Source: Cryptomeria japonica
Taxonomy: Eukaryota > Streptophyta > Pinopsida > Cupressales > Cupressaceae
Assembly (NCBI RefSeq): GCF_030272615.1
Contig: NC_081406.1
Span: 186,572,270-186,636,269 of the forward strand
DNA: 64,000 nucleotides
Direction: 5' to 3'
A program made the position numbers and the translations under genes. Below the pieces are notes generated by a model. It was not told where the DNA came from. It saw nothing but the letters and a program-made list of their open reading frames with translations, and ran no database searches. How positions within the stretch are numbered: position 1 is the stretch's first letter; the number at the start of each line of letters is the position of its first letter. This document shows positions 11,977-22,966 of the stretch, piece after piece.

Positions 11977-13215
11977 TGTCTACCCCAACATTAATAACAA
12001 TAATATCTCTAATTGAAATCTCAATCCGAAGCTTGGATATTAATTTGGTAGAGTTTACTATTCTCATGGTTGGTGTTCATTTAGTTGTCAATCCAGGAAC
12101 GTAAAACTTGAAATGGGTCTGCAAGATATATGCACTAAGCTCCTTGAATGATTATTCTCAATTACTGAAAGGAAGGTAGAAATAAAAATTAGAAAGACTA
12201 AATGAAAGCTTTTCAAAATTCTACTGAAATGAATTAATGAAAATAACAGGACTAACATTGTTCTGCCTTGGTTGCAGGAACAGTCAAAGGATATGTTTCC
12301 AGTGGCTGCAGGAACATCCCAGTCATGAACTTCTACTGCAACTAAGTAAAAACTAACTTCAATAATCATAAACATGAGATCACTCACCAAGTGGGCCCCC
12401 TTGGATGAGTGATATCAAACTGTCAATAAAGAACTCTTAACAGATCAAAATAACATGTTTTTATTCATTTCTTCCTGAAAGATGATTACATATCCAAAAG
12501 ATGAAAATCTAGAATACGTGACAAAAACGGCTCAATCTTTTTCCATTTTGTCTAACACTTAGAAAAGAAGGGAGAGCTTATTAAATAGAAAAGACAAACT
12601 ACAACGGATAACTACAATTATGCCCAAAAGAAAAGGCGGATCACTGCTAGACGAAGGGGATAACAGAGAGCTTGGCTGTAGGAACTGTGGATTTGTAACC
12701 GAACCACAGTCCTTTGCATGCCAAAGAAATATTTTACAGATTAAACATGTTCTGGAGTTAAACTCCTGTGGTGAAGTACAACTACTTCGATTATGCCTTA
12801 GATCGCACTCACTTGAATCTCCTTCAATTTGACCTCCAGCTCTCTCGCGTGATTCTCCAGTCGTTAGGCGTGGAAGAGAATTCTTCACTGCAGCATCAAT
12901 TATTACTTGCACTAAAATAGAAAGAGAATACAAGGACATGCATGTATTTTACTTTAACTAATACATTCATTAACTCACATATGAAATCATCCTAAATAAT
13001 CCGCATATCACAGAGACAAACCATTTGGCTGGAGGAATAAATTGGCATGGCTGCAGGAAGAAATTGGCAAGGTTCAAACATGATTTCTTAAGTTCGGTTT
13101 TTAAAACATGGATTACATATAGTCAATGCACAATATTTTACTATCATAATGCAACCCAAAAGATACCAAAAACCTAAAAGTCCTGATAAAAACATGTCAA
13201 TACACCGACTTATCA
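11977..13215 (-). repeat. 3' LTR of the nested gypsy element
   Basis: Begins TGTCTACCCCAAC on the plus strand and ends ACTTATCA. It contains a GC-rich palindromic motif CAAGTGGGCCCCCTTG near 12388-12403, also present in the other LTR and in the related LTR at 45611-46866, and several CTGCAGGAAC motifs. Confidence 0.93.
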
Positions 13216-13226
13216 TGCCCCCCAAC
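13216..13226 (-). other. Polypurine tract of the gypsy element
   Basis: TGCCCCCCAAC directly abuts the 3' LTR. On the coding strand it reads GTTGGGGGGCA, the expected plus-strand primer for reverse transcription. Confidence 0.75.
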
Positions 13227-13227
13227 T

Positions 13228-15680
13228 CTAAGGGTTTGCTGCTCCTGTAGCAAAAGGAAAATTTCTAACTTTTGCTGAGACTCTGAAATCACCCACAGTG
13301 TTCTGTCCGATTCCCTTAGAAGGCAAACTCCAGTAAAATCCCTTCATTTTCTCCAACCTGGACCATCTAGTTGTTTCTTCAACATTCACATCATAATTAT
13401 GTTCTGTTGGTTGGCATGCCAAAAGTGGCCACATTAGGATAGGAGGCTGAAAGATTAATGGTAACCAATTATTGGATTTTCCCTTCCTAGCTGTATATAT
13501 TTGGATGTTCTCTGTATAGTTGCATGAAAATTTTGCAATGAATAGGGTTCTCCTAGTTTTAGATGATCTGGTAGATGATTCTAGCGTTGGGTTAGTCCCT
13601 CTAGTGTTGTTGTCCTGTGGGTTTGGACTAATTGCTCAAACGCTTGATATACTTCCTCTCTTATTGGAAGTATTATCTTTCTAACATCATCTCTTATTAA
13701 TAATTTTTGCCAGTCATAATACAGAACTCTGGGTTCTTCTGCTTCCCTCCTCAATGGCAATGGACAATCATGTTCCAGTTTTTCAAACTCCCTGACTTGT
13801 GGTCCTATAATCATTTCATTTTGTATCCATGACATTAGAGATTTGAGATGAATATCCCCAATGTATAACAAGGGATTCTATTCTCTGTCTTGGGGCACAG
13901 CATAATTATGTAAATATAATTCACATAACAGGTTCTTTACAGAATGTGGGGAGGTTTGAAAAGCATGACAGAATTCCTTAGGTGTTTCCAAGGATGGGCT
14001 AATGTCCCTTACTATGCGGTTTAATCTGAAATTCAGATACCGTTCTTTCAAGTGCACTGCATAAATTCTTGGGGGAGCTCTACACTGCATTATCTCAGGA
14101 ACCATACTATAGATTTCTTCTACCTTAGTCTCCAATTCTTTAATTCTATTGTCTTTCTTCTCAATCTATTTTTGTTGCTTATTAATTATTCCTTGCAACC
14201 TATCCTTCTCTATATCCCATTGCCTAAAGAATGTTAAAGCAATTGACAAGCTAGTCAGGGATGAAGGAGTTTTTATGGGTCCTACCTTAGACCGTGGAAT
14301 TTCTTCAATAACTTCCTCATTCCGGATTGGCATATTTCCCATGTTTTCTTCAGGTTGTTGCGCAACATCATCAATTGTCTCCTCAGATTGCAATGCCACT
14401 GAAGCCAGATTTGCAAGCTTATCAATTACAATTTCTTCCTGAATTGCTTCTTGGATTTCCTCACCTGCAAGATTTTGGATTTTCTTGAATTTCATCTTCT
14501 GTAGGGTTTTCTTGCATTTCCCTATCTGTGGCATTCTCTTCTTCTGAAGTGTCTACTACAATGACCTCTGTTGGCTTACTCACTAGTTGAGTTTTCTGTG
14601 TCCTTCTTATTCTCCTAACATACACTTTTGAAACTGATGTAGGAGTTCTTGTTTTTGTTTGACGCCTCTTGGCTGCAGGAGGAATATGCACTTCCTACGG
14701 CCAAACAACAAATTCTCACCTGACTCCTCCTTTTCTAATTCTTTTCCTTCCCTCTACAAAATAGGTGAACCTCCTTGAAGAGAGGTAGAGGGTTGTCCTT
14801 CAGTTAGCCCTGCTTCAATATTTTCTTCTAAAATTATTGCAGCTCCTTCAGCAACTAACAAACCCTCTTCTTCACTGGAAAGATCTTCTGCAGCTATCCC
14901 TTCTTGAACCGGAGGATTATCTTCAACAGGGGCTTCATCTGCCCTAAATTGCAGAATATCTTCAAACACACCCCATTCCATCTGTGAAACATCTCTCAGG
15001 GACCGTTGTACCAGCAACTTTACCAGTCCATGATGGCTAACAGAGCGATTGCCATATTTTTTAGTCTCCTTACCACTTATAGAAATGAGATGATATAGGA
15101 AATTTGGGACATTAACTCGCTGATTATGACGCAGATGATTGAGTAGCTTGAAGTGAGGTTAGTGGAGATTTGAATACCGTCCTTCATAGGTGATATACTT
15201 CATGATATATAGAGCTACCTGAGGCCAGTGTGCTGGCAAAGAAACCCTTCTAGTTCCTTGCCTATCTACCATTAAGCGTCTGTCTATAGCAATTGTGAAC
15301 TCTGCCCTGGCACTCCTTGCATCCTTTGATTCTGGAAAGAGTTCACCTTCCTGCAGCAAACCTATAACCTCTACAATTCTTTGCTCTATAGTAATTACCC
15401 TCAACCCCTTAATTGTAGCTTCTCCTTCGTCAAAAGAATGCATAAATTCCGCAGCTATTTCATCATTGAAATCCCTAATCTTCAAGAAATACTCCAGCCA
15501 GTCGTGGTTTTGGAAATAGTGCACACAGACAACATCCTGCAGCAACCCTTCATGCACAGTCGGTTCATGGTGAATCAGATCACCTCCCATCTTTTACTCT
15601 GATACTTCCGCAGCTTCACCAAAATGTTTGAAAGATTCCCAAAAGCTAAAATCTACATATCTAAAATTAGGCGGCAGAAC
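13228..15680 (-). pseudogene. Extra ORF of the gypsy element, after integrase (plant transposon protein-like)
   Basis: Read right to left from about 15680, it has an N-terminal domain (15590-15159) with HDWLEYFLKIRDFNDE and IKGLRVITIEQRIVEVIGLL. The latter resembles the pattern of the putative plant transposon protein domain seen in Athila/Tat extra ORFs (family knowledge, from memory). The C-terminal side of this region continues with ISISGKETKKYG near 15080. Then come an acidic part (15017-14754), a Lys/Arg/Thr part (14691-14461), a Glu/Gln-rich coiled-coil-like part (14534-14166) and a C-terminal domain (14135-13228) with YDWQKLLIRDDVRKII. There are two apparent frameshifts, near 14720 and 14500, and stops near 15156, 14751 and 13578. 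Its role in the element is unknown. Confidence 0.6.
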
Positions 15681-15689
15681 TTATTATTC

Positions 15690-16030
15690 ACTCGCGTGAA
15701 ATAATAATCATCATAAGTAATGTCAGTTAGGAAATCAGTTTGGGATAATAAATCTTACTGAAAAAAAGGACCATAAAGTACCCCCCCCCCAACTTAACCT
15801 AGCACGTGTCCACACAGGCCGATAAGATGTCGGGTTTGAAGTGGATTAAAATAGGATTAAAGTCATAATGAACTAATAAATGCAAAATTAAAATAAAGTA
15901 CAATATACATGTACCTGTAATTGGGCGAAAATGATGGCAAAATGAAATGAAGTGATAGATAAGAAAGTGGGATGGAATGTAGTGGGTGGAACTTTATGTA
16001 TGGAGAACAATATTTCACATGGAAATATCT
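15690..16030. other. Spacer of the gypsy element with a C11 run
   Basis: Non-coding AT-rich sequence between pol and the extra ORF. It contains a run of C at 15780-15790 followed by AACTTAACC. On the coding strand this is a purine tract much like the terminal one. Confidence 0.5.
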
Positions 16031-16032
16031 GA

Positions 16033-17502
16033 TTATGATATGGTAAATAAGTTCACTGCAAAAGCTGCAGGAACAACACCTTTATTAACATGCCCAAGTG
16101 CAACAGGAAGCTCATGAATTGTTACCAAATCATTATCAGTTACTGCAGGAATATCACCAGTTGCTGCAGGAACATCACCAGTTGCTACAGGAACTTGTGT
16201 TTCTTTTTGAGGAGCAAACTGCTACAGAAACTCTTCTCTAGTAGCCGGCTTGTGATAAAAGTGTAGTCGATGTCCATTCACTAAAAGTTTGAATCTAACA
16301 GCATCAATGGTGGATAACCAAACTGCTCCATTATGAAAAACTTCTTCTATTTGATAAGGACCCAACCACCTTGTTTGGAGTTTTCCTTGAGCATCCTTAT
16401 ATCTGAAATCATACAAGAGTGCCCAATCACCAACTTTGAATCTCTTTTCTCTGATATACTTATCATGCCATCTGGCTCTTTGGTTTTGAATCAACTCTAT
16501 CTGTTGAACAACTATTTTTCTCCATTCATCTAAAGCATTTAACTACTGAATGCGTTCCTTTTGTGCTTCAGATAATGTCATATTTAGTTGTAGGGTTGAT
16601 CTCAAGGTTTTATGCTCAAATTCAATAGGCATCATTGTTGTTTTGCCATAGACCATCTCAAAAGGTGTGAATCCAATTGGTGTTTTCTAGGTTGTTCTAT
16701 ATGACCAAATTGCCTCTGAAAGCCGATTAGACCAATCTTTCTTATGGATAGACATTGTTTTTGTAAGAATACCCTCAAGTTCTTTGTTGGTAACCTCTAA
16801 TTGACCATTAAACTGTGGATGGTATGGAGTAGATTTCTTGTGTCTTATATTATATTCATTGACCAAAGCTTTTATCAATGTTGATGTAAATTGAGGTCCC
16901 TGATCTGAGACAATTTCCCTAGGTACTCCATACCTTGTAAATATTTCCTCATATAGAAACTCAGCTACTTTATTATCTCTTGCATGTTGCATAGCTTTAG
17001 CTTCTACCCATTTTGTCACATAGTCTGTACATACCAAGATATAAGATTTGCCATTAGAAGGTGGATCAATGGGGCCAACAAAATCTAATCCCCATTTATC
17101 AAATGGTGTTATAGATATTTGAGGATATAGAGGTATTTCATCAGATTTTGTAGGTCTTCCCATTCGCTGACACCTATCACACTTCCTTGTGTACTGAGCT
17201 GCATCCTTGTGTAGTGTAGGCCAATAATAACCAGTATTGAGTATTTTCAATGTTGTCCTTTTGGTAGCAAAATGACCTCCACATGGTTCATCATGACATG
17301 CATGCAAGATGTCATATGTTTCATCTTCTCTGACACATCTTCGCATAACTTGATCAGGTCTAGTATAGAATAGACAATCAACAATCCATAAAAAATTAAA
17401 ACTTTTTTCAACTAACAACCTTCTTTCCTTAGGAGAAAAAGAAATTGGCATCTTAGCTACAGCTAAATAGTTGGCAATATCAACATACCAAGGTGTATGA
17501 GC
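16033..17502 (-). pseudogene. gypsy integrase and C-terminal tail
   Basis: The zinc-binding region (about 17340-17160) contains HACHDEPCGGHF and CDRCQRMG. The catalytic core shows WGLDFVGP (first Asp), VSDQGPQF (second Asp) and GQLEVTNKELE (Glu), so all three acids remain. The downstream part (16494-16222) has RWLGPYQIEEVFHNGAVWL, typical of the integrase C-terminal domain. The tail ends at TAA 16033-16035 and holds three 7-residue repeats like GDVPAAT (16139-16200). Stops are TAG in YRTT-stop-KTP (16687), before LNALDEW (about 16545) and at about 16220, and one in LFLI-stop-AHTP (17503). At 16687 a TGG codon in CTGG context, and elsewhere a CAG codon, would explain the stop. Integrates the DNA copy into chromosomes in intact relatives. 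Confidence 0.9.
16139..16200 (-). repeat. 21-bp tandem repeat in the integrase tail
   Basis: Units start at 16139, 16160 and 16181 (GTTGCTGCAGGAACATCACC core). On the coding strand each reads GDVPAAT or a variant. The same VPAAT/FPAAT coding motif recurs near 19080 and within the LTR. Confidence 0.8.
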
Positions 17503-18121
17503 CTATATGAGAAACAAATGCTTATCTGGAAAAGTATCATCTATCATTGTAGAGTCTTCCTGCAATTGAAGACGTGAAAGATAATCTGCCACAACATTAG
17601 ACTTCCCTGGCTTATCAACAATTGTGATATCAAATTCCTGCATCAACAATAACCAGCGAGCCAATCTACCGGTGATTGATGGCTTATTCATAAGATATCT
17701 AATTGCAGTATGATCTGTATGCACAAATATTGGATACCCTGTAATATAGTGTCTAAACTTGTTAAGGGCATATATGACAGCTAGCATTTCTTTTTCAGTA
17801 ACTGTATAATTCAATTCAGGTCCTTGCAAATTCTTGCTGATATAATATATGGCATTTTCCAACTTGTCAACTTTATGTCCTAACACTACTCCTATAGCAC
17901 AATCAGATAGTATGGATTTGAAATGGTAGAGACCAATTAGGTCCTTTAAGAACCGGTGCCTGAGTCAAAGCATGCTTAAGCTTTAAAAAAGCTTCATTGC
18001 ATGCTGAGGTCCATTTAAATTCTACATCTTTAGTAAGCAGTGTATATAAGGGACTTGCAATTTTGCTGAAATCTTTAATGAACCTTTTGTAGTATCTAGC
18101 ATGGCCAAGAAAACTTCTCAC
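17503..18121 (-). pseudogene. gypsy RNase H region
   Basis: Follows RT in the same polyprotein. RSFLGHARYYKRFIKDFSKIA (18115-18055) is the RT-RNase H connection, then come DCAIGVVLGHK (17900), YTVTEKEMLAVIYALNKFRHYI (about 17800) and FVHTDHTAIRYLMNK. A short deletion near 17895, where IHTDAS-type sequence would be expected, shifts the frame; a stop separates it from RT at 18122-18127. RNase H removes the RNA template during reverse transcription in intact relatives. Confidence 0.88.
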
Positions 18122-18127
18122 ATCTTT

Positions 18128-19045
18128 CTACTTCACAGGGTCATTAATTTGCTGAATAACCTCAATTTTTGTTGGATCCACCTGTATACCTTGTACAGAT
18201 ATATGATGACCAAGGACTATTCCTTCTTCCATCATTATAAAACACTTTTCACTATTTAGAGACAAGTTGTAGTCTTCACACCGCTGCAAAACTTTCTTCA
18301 AATTATCCAATGCCTGATCAAATTTAGAACCATAGGTTGTAAAGTCATCCATGTAAATCTCCATTATGTCTTGAGAAATATCAAAAAAAATACTGATGAC
18401 CGCCCTTTGAAAAGTGGCTGGAGCATTACACAACCCAAAAGGAAGAACAGAATGTGCATAAGTGCCCCATGGACAAGTAAATGTTGTTTTCTCTTGGTCC
18501 TCAGGGGCTATTTGTATTTGATTATAGCCACTGAATCCATCCAAAAATGAAAAATATTTCTTACCAGCAAGAGAGTCCAATACCTGATCTACAAAGGGTA
18601 GTGGAAAATGATCCTTCCTTGTGGCTAAGTTCAAGGCTCTATAATCAACACATACTCTCCATTTGCCTCCTTTTTTAGGAACTATCACCAAAGGTGATAC
18701 CCATTGACTGTCAGAAATAGGATAAATAAATCCAGCTTTCAACAATTTCTGCAATTCTTCTTTAACTATCTCTTTCAGGGCAAGATTGACTCTTCTTTGA
18801 GGTTGTCTAAGGGGACAACACTCATCCTTTATATAAATGCGATGTGTACAAACTGCTGGATCAATTCCATTCATATCCTTGTAATCCCATGCAAAGACAT
18901 TTCTATGGAGTTTTAGCAAATCTACCAAGCTATCCTTTTGAATATCTGTTATATTCTTGTTAATGTTCAAATATTTATTCAATGCAACCTCTATCTTGAT
19001 AGTAAGATCAATCTGATTTATATCAGAAACATGAGAATATGACAA
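18128..19045 (-). pseudogene. gypsy reverse transcriptase
   Basis: A 305-codon open frame holds the core RT motifs in order: WVSPLVIVPKKGGKWRVCVDYRALN (about 18690-18620), FSFLDGFSGYNQI (about 18540), FTCPWGTYAHSVLPFGLCNAPATFQ (about 18470-18410) and the catalytic YMDDFTTYG (about 18340). Next comes LGHHISVQGIQVDP. The MDDF(T/S)xYG form is typical of the Tat/Athila branch. It is open over its whole length. A TAG separates it from RNase H and another TAG from the protease; in both places CAG is the likely ancestral codon. Confidence 0.93.
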
Positions 19046-19048
19046 CTC

Positions 19049-19927
19049 CTATGGCAACAAAGTGTGCAAAATATCAGTGGCTGCAGGAAAGTCCAATCTT
19101 GCAATATTCGGAACCAGTTCCTGTAATTCTCTGTCTTCTATTAATTCATTTGTCAGAACCTTATAAAGGATTGATTCCTCATCATATAACTGCATGAGTG
19201 GTACTCTATTAATCATCATAAGATGACTAATAGAGTCTATCTCTTCAGATTCCTCTCCCAAAATAGGCCAAACAGCCTGTTGAGGTTGTGCAGGGGAATA
19301 CAAAGCCAATGTTTTTGTGGAACTAACATCTGAGATAGTCATGTCTCCTGATCTACACCCAATATATGCATCTATTGTGACAAGCCATGGTCTTCCCAAA
19401 ATGACTGGGTATCCCCCCAATGTTGCTTTTGGGGATAAAATCATAAAGTCTGCAGGGTATTCCCAGGAATCTAGTATGACCACTATATCTTCTATTATAC
19501 CATCAGGTCTTACTGCAGAGCCATCAGCCAGTTGAAGAACTATAGGTGTAGCCCTTAAACTATCTATCTCAAGATGTTTCATTACTTCCCTTGTCATTAC
19601 ATTTATGGTTGCTCCTAGATCAATTAAAACATTCTTTATTTGACTGCCATTAATGACTATAGTCACAACAGGACTGCCTGGATCAGAATATTTTGGAATA
19701 GCAACTTTTCCCAACATACTATCAGCTAATTGACCCATAACATGAACTATTTGTGGATCCTTTTTCTTTCTACCGGGTTTCTTTAGGCATGCCTCTCTCA
19801 ATGCCTTACCATATATTGGAACATCCTTTATTGCTTGCAGCAATGGAATTTTAACACAAATGTGCTTCAGTTGGTCAAGAATATCAAAGCTTTGTTGTTG
19901 TTCAGTTGAAACTTCTTTGTCAGACAA
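19049..19927 (-). pseudogene. gypsy protease and gag-pol linker
   Basis: A 292-codon frame with the aspartic protease signature as LIDLGATINVM (about 19610), then LQLADGSAVRPDGIIEDI and YPVILGRPWL (about 19400). The DLGA variant instead of DTGA is usual for Athila/Tat elements. It ends with FPAATDILHTLLP before TAG 19046-19048. The enzyme cuts the gag-pol polyprotein in intact relatives. Confidence 0.88.
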
Positions 19928-21628
19928 TCTTTGAGGAAATGGTGGTAATATTTGATTCTGAGGTATTATAGCATTAGGATCAGAGGTTGGCTGCTCTTCT
20001 GGTACTTCAGTAATAACTGGATGAGAGGGACTGGGCAGGGTTGTTCCAGATCGGAGGTGAATATCTTCTAGTGATAAAGAATAGGCTGGGTATTGGTTAG
20101 CATCAGCTGAATAAGCTTGTTGTTGTTGCTAAGATTTAATATTTGGATTAGGCAACTGTTGAGTAGGTAGTTGTGTTGGCTTTGGAGGTGGTGTTGTGGC
20201 TACAGGAGGTGGCATTAAAGTAGGAGGTTGTGGCTGCTGATTAGGAGGCTGATATCCAGAGGATTGGGATGACCATGATGGGTTTCCCCTCCATTGAGAG
20301 TTAGGTTGCCAATTCCCTTGAAATAGGTTCCCTGCACCCTAAGGTGGATACCAGTTTCCTTGTGGTTGCTGCCACTAGGGCATTTGATTAGCAAATTGTT
20401 GTCCTTGGCCTTGTGATCCATACCAATTTGGATAATTACCAAAATTTTGAGAATACTGTGGTTGCCATTAGTTATTTGGTGCATAAGAACTACCACTATA
20501 ACCAGAAAAGGAAAGTGGATCAGGTGGCATACCTTGTCTCAGAAAATTTGGTCTTCTCTGAGCAACATAGAAGACTTGTTCATCCTCCCCTTGAATTGGT
20601 TTGAAATCAGGTACTTCAACATTTGCAACCATTTTACATCTACAATCTTTCTTCTGTTGCTTACAATGAGGACAGAATTCTGCAAGGAATGCATCAGCTT
20701 CCTCATGCTTCTTCTTAGCTGCCAATGTATCCAACTGAGTAGCCATATTATTTATAATGTCCTCTTTGAAATCTTTTAACAAATGACTAAGTTCCAACCT
20801 AGAAACTCCATTTCCAGATGATGATTAGACTATGTAATGTCACCCCCCCCCATGAGATCTAAGGAATCAGTGCATTCATCACTGATACCCCTCAAGAATA
20901 TCAATTTGAGGGAATCTTCATTCAAGGTACTATGCTTGGACTTCTTGACACTAAAAAAAAACCTTTCCAGATAATCCTCAAACCTTTCCAGATAATCCTC
21001 AAGGCTCTCATCTACAGTTTGTGTCATCCTAAAGATGTCATCCCCATGCCAATCAGTGCCTCTACAGTAATCTTTATATTTTGCAAGAAACAACTGTTTC
21101 ATCTCATCCCATGTATTGATTGTGCTACTACCCAAACTCATAAACCATCTCAAGGATGACTCCTTCAAAGTGGCTGGAAAAATTTTGAGTCTATGGGCAT
21201 CTATGGTATAGTCAAAGCTCCTACAAAGAACATCAAACTCAAACAGAAATGTATCCGGGTCCTCTGTGACCAACCCATAGAACTTAGGTAGTGAAGATGT
21301 TGAAATGTTCTTGAGGTTAGCATTATCATGCTAGTCAGAGATGGGAAACTCAAATGTTGGACCAGGTGGTGGTGGTGGATTATTTCCACCAGGGGGTGGG
21401 TTCCCTTGCATTGGACTTGTGGGGGTTATTACAATAGGCAACTCTTCTTCTTGCGGGCCAAAGAGGAGCTGAAGACTATCCCCTGTAAATTCAGACTCAG
21501 GGTGATTCAAATTTTGTGGGACTTGATACAACTCTGGAAAAAGGGTTTATATCTGAAGAACTAACTTCTACTTGGGTAGTATGAGTGGGTAAAAATCTAC
21601 CTCTGGTATCTCTTCTTTGATTATACAT
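19928..21628 (-). pseudogene. gypsy gag
   Basis: ATG at 21626-21628 starts MYNQRRDTRGRFLP. A run of five A (21538-21542) shifts the frame before QVPQNLNHPESEF. The capsid-type region (21270-20860) has PDTFLFEFDVLCRSFDY, FPATLKESSLRWFMSL and FLRGISDECTDSLDLMGG, the usual plant Ty3 gag pattern. A 21-bp in-frame duplication gives LERFEDYLERFF (20966-21008). FCPHCKQQKKDC (about 20660) is a Cys/His-type remnant, and the C-terminal part (20470-19940) is Pro/Gln/Asn-rich. Stops at about 21331, 20468, 20376, 20341 and 20130 all fit C-to-T change in CAG or CAA codons. Confidence 0.88.
20966..21008 (-). repeat. 21-bp in-frame tandem duplication in gypsy gag
   Basis: AACCTTTCCAGATAATCCTC occurs twice head to tail, duplicating seven codons (LERFEDY). 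The truncated sister gag at 37590-38403 lacks it. Confidence 0.85.
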
Positions 21629-21698
21629 GCAAATTCATGAAATCCAAACAACTAACTAAAAACTAAAACAATCATAAAAGGCTCTTAGCTTGACACCA

Positions 21699-21716
21699 TC
21701 CCCGACAATGACACCA
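21699..21716 (-). other. Primer binding site, tRNA-Asp type
   Basis: On the minus strand TGGTGTCATTGTCGGGGA follows the 5' LTR after five T. It matches the Athila/Tat primer site TGGCGCCGTTGCCGGGGA with a few C-to-T or G-to-A changes. Confidence 0.8.
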
Positions 21717-21720
21717 AAAA

Positions 21721-22961
21721 TGTCTACCCCAACATTAATAAGAATAATATCTCTAATTGAAATCTCAATCCAAAGTTTGGATATTCATATGGTAGAGTTT
21801 ACTATTCTCATGGTTGGTGTTCATTTAGTTGTCAATCCAGGAACGTAAAACTTGAAATGGGTCTGCAAGATATATGCACTAAGCTCCTTGAATGATTATT
21901 CTCAATTACTGAAAGGAAGGTAGAAATAAAAATCAGAAAGACTAAATGAAAGCTTTTCAAAATTCTGCTGAAATGAATTAATGAAAATAACAGGACTAAC
22001 ATTGTTCTGCCTTGGCTGCAGGAATAGTCAAAGGATCTGTTTCCAATGGCTGCAGGAACATCCTAGTCATGAACTTCTACTGCAACTAAGTAAAAAATAA
22101 CTTCAATAATCATAAACACAGGATCACTCACCAAGTGGGCCCCCTTGGATGAGTGATATCAAACTCTCAGTAAAGAACTCTTAACAAATCAGAATAACAT
22201 GTTTTTATTCATTTCTTCCTAAAAGATGATTACATATCCAAAAGATGAAAATCTAGAATACGTGACAAAAACTGCTCAATCCTTTTTCATTCTGTCTAAC
22301 ACTCAAAAAAGAAGGGAAAGCTTATTAAATAGAAAAGACAAACTACAACGGATAACTACAATTACGCCCAGAAGAAAAGGTGGATCACTGCCAGACGAAG
22401 GGGATAACAGAGAGCTTGGCTGCAGGAACTATGGATCTGTAACCGAACCACAGTCCTTTGCACGCCAAAGAAATATTTTATAGATTAAACATGTTCTGGA
22501 ATTAAACTCCTGTGGTGAAGTACAACTACTCCGATTATGCCTTAGATCACACTCGCTTGAATCTCCTTCGATTTGACCTCCAGCTCTCTCGCGTGATTCT
22601 CCTGTCCTTAGGCACGGAAGAGAATTCTTCACTGCAGCATCAATTATTACCTGCACTAAAATAGAAACAGAATACAAGGACATGCATATGTATTTTACTT
22701 TAACTAATAAATTCATTAACACACATATGAAATCATCCTAAATAATCCGCATATCACAGAGACAAACCATTTGGCTGCAGGAATAAATTGGCATGGCTGC
22801 AGGAAGAAATTGGCAAGGTTCAAACATGATTTCTTAAGTTCAGTTTTTAAAACATGGATTACATATAGTCAATGCACAATATTTTACTATCATAATGCAA
22901 CCCAAAAGATACCAAAAACCTAAAAGTCCTGATAAAAACATGTCAATACACCGACTTATCA
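21721..22961 (-). repeat. 5' LTR of the nested gypsy element
   Basis: Direct repeat of 11977-13215 with the same ends. It carries the CAAGTGGGCCCCCTTG palindrome near 22132-22147 and repeated GGCTGCAGGAA motifs at about 22015, 22050, 22420, 22780 and 22795. Confidence 0.93.
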
Positions 22962-22966
22962 ATACA

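Larger units (their letters stand above)
11977..22961 (-). mobile_element. 11.0 kb Ty3/gypsy retrotransposon (Tat/Athila-like) nested in the 18.7 kb element
   Basis: LTRs at 11977-13215 and 21721-22961 are direct repeats of almost equal length (1239 and 1241 bp) and look about 95-97% identical by eye. ATACA flanks both ends (11972-11976 and 22962-22966), a perfect target duplication. On the minus strand the order is 5' LTR, tRNA-Asp-type primer site, gag, protease, RT, RNase H, integrase, an extra ORF, polypurine tract and 3' LTR. The DLGA-type protease motif, the MDDF RT motif and an extra ORF after integrase fit the Tat/Athila branch. All ORFs carry stops, so this copy is inactive. Confidence 0.95.
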
